A stretch of DNA of 64,000 nt from positions 32,864 to 96,863 of the forward strand of contig JAJYEK010000003.1 in NCBI GenBank assembly GCA_021785795.1, given 5' to 3'. Position 1 is the stretch's first letter; the number at the start of each line of letters is the position of its first letter. Below, piece after piece: positions 59,678 through 64,000 of this stretch. This stretch comes from Pseudomonadota bacterium (GTDB taxonomy: Bacteria > Pseudomonadota > Gammaproteobacteria > Acidiferrobacterales > UBA6901). The notes under the pieces are model-generated. The model was not told the origin of the DNA. It did no database searches and saw nothing but the letters and a program-made list of their open reading frames with translations. The position numbers and the translations under genes were made by a program.

Positions 59678-60010
59678 TTAGGGCAGGTTAGACGCCATGA
59701 AAGGCGGGGTTTCAGGTGGCCCGCCGGGTTGTCTCCCGTCCGTGCCAGTGATCGTGACTGTGTCGGCCTGGGCGGGCAATGCCGGCATGCGAATGGCGAT
59801 GGCGGCGTCGGTCCGCGTCGCCGGCAAATGGTTTGGGGAAAGCAGCAACCGGGTACTCCAGTGTGGATCACGTTGTTCGGCAAGCAGCGCACTAGCCCTC
59901 TGCGTCTGCATGGCTGGGCCGTTCGAGTTGGTGTCCGATGCGGCTCGCAGAGCCCGGACCTCTAGTTCGGCAGGTGTGGCTGTCGGAATCCAGTGGTGGC
60001 GTGCTCTCAT
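59678..60010 (-). CDS. Possible protein, 110 residues, unknown
   Basis: Frame from ATG 60010 to TAA 59678, lying between tetR and tusA on the same strand, 56 bp after tetR and with its stop overlapping the ribosome site of tusA. The central part (SALLAEQRDPHWSTRLLLSP, DAAIAIRMPALPAQADTVTI) has a plausible protein look; the N-terminal third is less convincing, and no motif is recognised. Several overlapping frames exist on both strands in this GC-rich stretch, so coding status is uncertain. The tight spacing to tusA is the best support. Confidence 0.35.
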   Translation of the reverse strand: MRARHHWIPTATPAELEVRALRAASDTNSNGPAMQTQRASALLAEQRDPHWSTRLLLSPNHLPATRTDAAIAIRMPALPAQADTVTITGTDGRQPGGPPETPPFMASNLP

Positions 60011-60066
60011 GGCTGCGAGCGGGCCTGGCCCTGCAGAAACCGCCCGGTGGATTCGCGATCCTGTCC

Positions 60067-60735
60067 CTAGTGGCCAGCGACATCAGATGAGGTCCCCATT
60101 TCTGCCGTTGCTTGTCGCGCGGCGATGCCGCGCAAGAACGTGGCCACATGCTCGGCAGCCACGATGTGCAGTGCATCCAGACGGAACCGCGAATCGCGCG
60201 CAATCGTGCGCATTACGCCCAGGCCGAGAACCCCCGCAAAAAAATCGCGCGCAAGAAGTTCGGCATTTCCCGGCTTGAAGTTTCCGGCCCGCTGGCCCTC
60301 GGCGACTTCATAGGCGACGTAATCAATGATGCGCTGGAAATGTTCCGCGATCAGGCCCGGTGCGCCTTCATCCTGTTCCAGCGACGCATAGAGGATGAGT
60401 CGCAGCCACGCAGGTTCCGCCTCGGTTCGCTCCAGAATCCAGGCAGAGAGGCGTGTCAGCACGTCTTCAAGGTCATAATCGGGCGAGTAGTAAAGTAGCC
60501 GCTCTATCTCGGTAAAGTGCCTGCGTGCGCAAAGCTCATCCAGGATGGCGTTGTACAGGTCGCGCTTCGTGGGAAAATGCTGAAATACCAGCGCGTCGCT
60601 CGTTCCCACTCGCTCGGCAATGTCCTTAACGCGAGTCGCCCGAAAGCCCTGTTGTGCAAAAAGCTCGATCGCCTTCTGCAGGATTAGTTGGCGACGCTCG
60701 GCAGCGGAAAGCCTCTTTCGCATTAACTTAGTCAT
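60067..60735 (-). CDS. TetR-family transcriptional regulator
   Basis: 222 residues. The N-terminal helix-turn-helix (about 8-55) reads RRQLILQKAIELFAQQGFRA, then VKDIAERVGTSDALVFQHFPTKRDLY, the standard TetR signature. The C-terminal ligand domain is helical (LTRLSAWILERTEAEPAWLRLILYASLEQDE). A promoter with an embedded inverted repeat directly precedes the gene, so autoregulation is likely. Downstream on the same strand come the possible 110-residue gene and tusA, which it may control. Ligand unknown. Confidence 0.88.
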   Translation of the reverse strand: MTKLMRKRLSAAERRQLILQKAIELFAQQGFRATRVKDIAERVGTSDALVFQHFPTKRDLYNAILDELCARRHFTEIERLLYYSPDYDLEDVLTRLSAWILERTEAEPAWLRLILYASLEQDEGAPGLIAEHFQRIIDYVAYEVAEGQRAGNFKPGNAELLARDFFAGVLGLGVMRTIARDSRFRLDALHIVAAEHVATFLRGIAARQATAEMGTSSDVAGH

Positions 60736-60736
60736 A

Positions 60737-60771
60737 ACAAACTTTGTAGCAACTCAGTAATAGTTTGTCAA
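60737..60771 (-). promoter_or_regulatory. Predicted promoter and operator of tetR
   Basis: Minus-strand -35 TTGACA (60771-60766) and -10 TACAAA (60748-60743) are spaced by 17 bp. The arms ACAAACT (60737-60743) and AGTTTGT (60762-60768) form an inverted repeat covering both boxes, as expected for an autorepressed TetR gene. Confidence 0.65.
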
Positions 60772-61749
60772 GCCAGATGGACATTCTGCAGATCACGACC
60801 ATCATGGAATCAAAATTCGCGGCCATTTTCGATATAGCCGTATGCCTTGCGGATGCAAAAGCATGGTCTTCGCGCCCAAAGTCGTACGTCCGGAGCAAAA
60901 CTTGGATCGAACGGACGGTTCAACACCACACATGACCGCGGGACCTCGCACAGGCGCTGAAAATGCAGGCGATTGCCCCCACCCGAAGCACGGATTCTTC
61001 GCGGACCACGCGCTCCGGATGGACGCGCTGGGACCGGATTTGACCCAGATTAGGCAAAACGCCTCAACTTTGTCCCGATCTGTCGCCTTTTTTTTCGGCA
61101 ATCCGGCCGAAGTATCCTCGCGCGCCTCGGCGGGTTACCGGGATGCATGTTATGTCCGACGGTACAGCATGTACTAAAGCGTGGGCGAGGGGCATTCTGA
61201 CCGCCGCTCGCCAGATTACTACTCAGAGACTGAGTTTCAGTGCAGGTAGATGGCTGCTGTCCCCTGGGCCGGGACCTCGTCTGCGCTGCAGGCAAGCCGG
61301 CGCATTGCATAGGGATTGCCTGAGAGCTCGACGAAGCGCGTCGCCTGCAGGCAAAAAAAGGGAGGGCGATAGTGGCACCTCCAGTGATTGACGTCAGGGA
61401 GGTCGGCGCCGGGTGGATGAGTCGGCGCGCACCGGCTCGGGGACTGTCTTTGGGGTCGGCTCGAAACTTGGATCCATGATCCTTTCCATAGCCTCGACCC
61501 GCGGCATCTCCGACCCCCACCGCTCGGCCATAAAATCAGCCGGTGCAGGCCGAAATGTTGCGGGCAGGGATTTCCAGACCCTGCCTGGAGCCGGCTTTCC
61601 GGATTGCTGCCACCCCTTGACGACGGGGCGAATACGACCACAGGTGGTGGTAATGGCTGCCCCGTAGGCCCGGTCTATGGCATAATATGGACAAGAATGA
61701 TCGGGTGTATGTACGCATCAAAACCGGTTGTTTGCAGTCCAGGCGGCCT
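60772..61749. other. Low-coding region between tetR and fnr
   Basis: About 980 bp with no convincing long gene. Overlapping frames on both strands are Arg/Ser/Cys-rich, as in non-coding GC-rich DNA. A TTTTTTTT run lies at 61088-61095 after an AGGC/GCCT hairpin. The fnr promoter is probably just before 61687 (GGCATAATATGG). The region could be decayed genes. Confidence 0.4.
61394..61531 (-). CDS. Possible small protein, 45 residues
   Basis: A short frame beginning MAERWGSEMPRVEAMERIMD and continuing with FEPTPKTVPEPVRADSS has a more protein-like composition than the rest of this region. No clear ribosome site precedes the ATG, and no family is recognised. It could be chance or a fragment. Confidence 0.2.
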   Translation of the reverse strand: MAERWGSEMPRVEAMERIMDPSFEPTPKTVPEPVRADSSTRRRPP

Positions 61750-62517
61750 ATGCACAAAGATCCAGCGATTCCCCAGTATGATTTTCCCAAGCTCAAAGTT
61801 GCCTGCCGGGAATGCACGCTTTTCCAATTATGTCTGCCGGTAGGCGTTTCGGAGGAGGATCTCGACCTCCTCGAAAGCATTATCCGGCGTCGCCGGCCGG
61901 TACAGCGTGGTGAATACCTGTTCCAGATGGGCGAACCGTTCGATGCCATTTATGCGGTGCGATCCGGTTCGGTAAAGACCTATACGCTGATAGAGGATGG
62001 GCGCGAGCAGGTAACCGGCTTCCATCTCCCGGGCGAACTGGTAGGGCTTGACGCGATTGGCGGCGGCCGCCACGCTTGTACGGCCAAGGCCCTCGAAACA
62101 ACCAGCGTATGCGAGCTTCCGTACAGCCAACTCGAGGATCTGTGGTCGCGGATTCCCAGTTTGCCGCGCCAGCTGGTGCGTATCATGAGCAAGGAAGTGC
62201 TTCACGACCAGACCCTTATGACGCTGCTCGGCAAAAAATCGGCCGAAGAGCGCCTCGCCTCATATCTGCTCAGCCTTTCGACCCGGCTTGGTCAGCGGGG
62301 CTTTTCCTCACACGAGTTCAACCTCAGCATGTCACGGAATGATATTGGCAACTATCTGGGGCTGGCAGTCGAGACGGTGAGTCGTGTATTCACGCGCTTT
62401 CAGGACGAAAAGGTTCTCACGGTGCAGCGCCGAAACGTCCGGATCCACGATCTGGCCGCGTTGAAGCGGCTGTCCAGCTACTCCAATATTCCCCGGATCT
62501 GTCCTTCCTCGCCCTAA
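61750..62517 (+). CDS. fnr: FNR-type oxygen-responsive Crp-family regulator
   Basis: Oxygen-sensing transcription factor binding a [4Fe-4S] cluster. From ATG 61750 (AGGCGG upstream) 255 residues. Cluster ligands: KVACRECTLFQLCLP supplies three Cys (19, 22, 28), and ETTSVCELPY the fourth, exactly as in FNR. The cyclic-nucleotide-binding-like domain (about 40-150) and dimer helix are followed by the helix-turn-helix NLSMSRNDIGNYLGLAVETVSRVFTRFQ, whose E-xx-S-R contacts read TTGAT half-sites. A frame to 61687 adds 21 residues. Likely controls anaerobic or microaerobic genes; targets unknown. Confidence 0.93.
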   Translation: MHKDPAIPQYDFPKLKVACRECTLFQLCLPVGVSEEDLDLLESIIRRRRPVQRGEYLFQMGEPFDAIYAVRSGSVKTYTLIEDGREQVTGFHLPGELVGLDAIGGGRHACTAKALETTSVCELPYSQLEDLWSRIPSLPRQLVRIMSKEVLHDQTLMTLLGKKSAEERLASYLLSLSTRLGQRGFSSHEFNLSMSRNDIGNYLGLAVETVSRVFTRFQDEKVLTVQRRNVRIHDLAALKRLSSYSNIPRICPSSP

Positions 62518-62646
62518 GCGGCTGCCGCTAACGCTTAGCGCTACCGGGTCGGCGACTTATTGGCTCGGCGTCAGTCTGGTCCGGCGCAGATCAACTGCTG
62601 GTCTAGTGACGGAAGCCGCGTACACGCACGCCGGGCGATTGAGGAG

Positions 62647-63546
62647 TCACTGCTTTCCAGCGGAATCTGGGGGCGGCGCGGATTCCGCTTCGTGGCGACG
62701 TTCCTGCCGCTGCTGTTCGATGAGCTTGCGCCGGCGTTCGGCGCGGATCTCCAGGGCATCAGGTCTGACCTGGATCGTGTTCTCGCCGAACAGTGCCTGC
62801 TTCAGGAATCGGAACCCGAATTTCATCAGCTCGACCTCGTCCGCCATGATGGCTTCCATAAGGCTCTGTTCTATTTCATAGACTGTCGCGAAGCTTGGAC
62901 TTTTGACAAACTCCCGAAAGCTGTCGAGGTCGTAGCTGCACATGAAAAAGAGCTGAAAGCTCCGATCGGATGGCTTTCCTATCGTTGGACCGCAGGATCG
63001 CTTCTTAAGGATGATTTGTCGCCATTCGCGGTTCATATCGTCGTAGACATCGACGCCCTGCTCTGTGCGGTAGTCACGAATCGTCTGATGCCGGGGTTCC
63101 AGGTGCCCCAGACAGTGATCCTCCCGGACTACGAAGTAGTGATCCTCGTCGTGCGGTGAATCTTTGGGACGCATCGACATCATGCCCAGGGCGTAATAGC
63201 GGCAGGCCGTCGGCCGATCGCTGTAGACGCTACATCCCTCCTCTGTGACGAATTGGCAGGCCGCGGTGTCGTCGCGAGTCCTTAGCTTCAGGCCTGGCAT
63301 GCCATGACCATCCATTTCGAATGGAACAGTGTACTTATGGAGAAACTCGAAAGACTTCAGGCCTAGAAGGTTCTTCAGACGCAGGACGTCGTACGGCATC
63401 AGGGTGATATCTATGCTCTGGCAGCATCTGTTGAAACAGGCAATTCCCTTGTGGCAGCTGAAGCCAAACGTGTCATCCAGCCCGAGCTTGATCGGGGTGA
63501 CGGGGCTTTTCGGCAGAAGATCAGAAAAATCAAATTTGTCTTGCAT
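62647..63546 (-). CDS. YkgJ-family cysteine-cluster protein
   Basis: 299 residues. The N-terminal YkgJ-type domain (CxxxCC, formerly UPF0153) has CHKGIACFNRCCQSIDITL, CQFVTEEGCSVYSDRPTACRYYALG and further Cys (DHCLGH), giving about eight cysteines able to bind a metal or iron-sulfur cluster. A helical middle and a strongly charged C-terminus (RRRKLIEQQRQERRHEAES) follow. The function of the family is not established. It lies between fnr (convergent) and the aprA terminator (same strand), 165 bp from the aprA stop. A link to sulfur metabolism rests only on position. Confidence 0.85.
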   Translation of the reverse strand: MQDKFDFSDLLPKSPVTPIKLGLDDTFGFSCHKGIACFNRCCQSIDITLMPYDVLRLKNLLGLKSFEFLHKYTVPFEMDGHGMPGLKLRTRDDTAACQFVTEEGCSVYSDRPTACRYYALGMMSMRPKDSPHDEDHYFVVREDHCLGHLEPRHQTIRDYRTEQGVDVYDDMNREWRQIILKKRSCGPTIGKPSDRSFQLFFMCSYDLDSFREFVKSPSFATVYEIEQSLMEAIMADEVELMKFGFRFLKQALFGENTIQVRPDALEIRAERRRKLIEQQRQERRHEAESAPPPDSAGKQ

Positions 63547-63654
63547 GATGTAACCTCAACTTGGCCTGGCTGACCCGGGAACGGCTTGGCTTCTCATTCG
63601 GATCGGCGCGTACCGCCGGAGAACGGAAAGGCAAAACGTCCGGACTATTCAGAG

Positions 63655-63685
63655 AAAAAAAGGTCCGGGCATCGCTGCCCGGACC
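63655..63685 (-). terminator. Rho-independent terminator of aprA
   Basis: Minus-strand GGTCCGGGCA/TGCCCGGACC, a perfect 10-bp stem with a 4-nt loop, followed by seven T. It lies 26 bp after the aprA stop codon. Confidence 0.92.
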
Positions 63686-63711
63686 CCAGTGCGGCTCCAA
63701 CTATACCCGTC

Positions 63712-64000
63712 TTAGTGACCGGCGGTAGGCTTCGATACGAGATCCAAATGCGGCTTCTTGAAGACCGTCCACTTCTTGGCCTTTCTGTCGTAGGTGGAGT
63801 TCACAAAGCACTTCCAGTTCTTCTCATCGATGAAGTTGTAGTCCATGCGATAGTAGAAGCCCGGGTAACGCGATTCCTCGCGGAACTGGATGTGCTTCAT
63901 GTGTGCCTCAGCGGTAAGAACGCGATGGTAGTTCTCCCATGCACGGAGCAGTTCGTGCAGGTCCTTGGCACGCATCTTGAGTGCATCTTCCTTCAGCATC
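63712..64000 (-). CDS. aprA: Adenylylsulfate reductase alpha subunit, C-terminal end (cut by window)
   Basis: Only the last 96 or so codons are visible; the gene continues beyond base 64000. Conserved C-terminal AprA sequence is seen: FREESRYPGFYYRMDYNFID then ENWKCFVNSTYDRKAKKWT-like residues and KKPHLDLV. AprBA interconverts sulfite plus AMP and APS, using FAD. In sulfur oxidisers it works toward APS. The aprB gene would normally lie just upstream, outside the window. It is terminated before ykgJ by a strong hairpin. Together with qmoAB-hdrCB it marks the APS branch of sulfite oxidation. Confidence 0.92.
   Translation of the reverse strand, partial: MLKEDALKMRAKDLHELLRAWENYHRVLTAEAHMKHIQFREESRYPGFYYRMDYNFIDEKNWKCFVNSTYDRKAKKWTVFKKPHLDLVSKPTAGH

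Noticed and set aside
60842..61641. Several 80-156-codon frames on both strands before fnr
   Set aside because: Mutually overlapping, Arg/Ser/Cys-rich, without motifs or ribosome sites.
62517..62560. CGCTAA/TTAGCG hairpin after fnr as terminator
   Set aside because: Only 6 bp and no U-run on either strand.

Overview
The window reads as a chromosomal segment of a chemolithoautotrophic, sulfur-oxidising gammaproteobacterium. Three things point there. First, gene orders typical of Gammaproteobacteria: zapA-6S RNA-ygfA, pepP-ubiH-ubiI, glnA-ntrBC and lptD-surA-pdxA-rsmA. Second, a dissimilatory sulfur set: qmoAB-hdrCB, TusA-type sulfur carriers and the 3' end of adenylylsulfate reductase aprA. 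Third, the RuBisCO-activase pair cbbQ-cbbO. No tRNA, rRNA, CRISPR, insertion sequence or phage gene was seen, and coding density is high.

Layout. 1-5.5 kb: end of ilvA, a periplasmic cyclophilin, two GST-fold genes flanking an EVE gene, then ygfA, 6S RNA, zapA and a zapB-like gene. 6.4-11.7 kb: tamA-tamB (outer-membrane protein translocation). 12-18 kb: a small orphan gene, the PA2778/PA2779-type pair, then pepP-ubiH-ubiI. 18-22.5 kb: ntrC, ntrB and glnA, with sigma-54 promoters and NtrC sites. 22.5-25 kb: a tightly overlapping run of PP-loop thiolase-like gene, TusA-like gene and cation exporter. 25.6-31.3 kb: mtgA, glyQS, a MazG-like gene, a GmhB-like gene with an altered catalytic site, and plsC. 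31.3-37 kb: lptD-surA-pdxA-rsmA. 37-39.3 kb: amgK-murU and an unknown gene. 39.3-44.2 kb: a 26-residue Lys/Ala protein, then a split B12-dependent ribonucleotide reductase (nrdJa with an intein, and nrdJb) behind two NrdR boxes. 44.4-50 kb: archease-rtcB-pncA-pncB-polX, joining RNA repair, NAD salvage and DNA repair. 50.5-53.5 kb: cbbQ-cbbO without RuBisCO. 53.9-64 kb: qmoA-qmoB-hdrC-hdrB, a 73-residue unknown protein, tusA, a possible 110-residue gene, tetR, fnr, a YkgJ-type Cys-cluster gene and the end of aprA.

How they work together. Qmo/Hdr proteins are known electron partners of AprBA, so the right end probably oxidises sulfite through APS and passes electrons onward, with TusA-like carriers moving sulfane sulfur. 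CbbQ/O would support carbon fixation by a RuBisCO encoded elsewhere. The left and middle parts serve nitrogen assimilation, ubiquinone synthesis, envelope assembly and nucleotide supply. The observations most worth a second look are the non-ATG start of glyQ, the missing nucleophile in the GmhB homologue, the intein with a probably dead endonuclease, the Lys/Ala microprotein, the unnamed small genes in the sulfur cluster with a 30-bp perfect palindrome, and the overlapping PP-loop/TusA/exporter operon.
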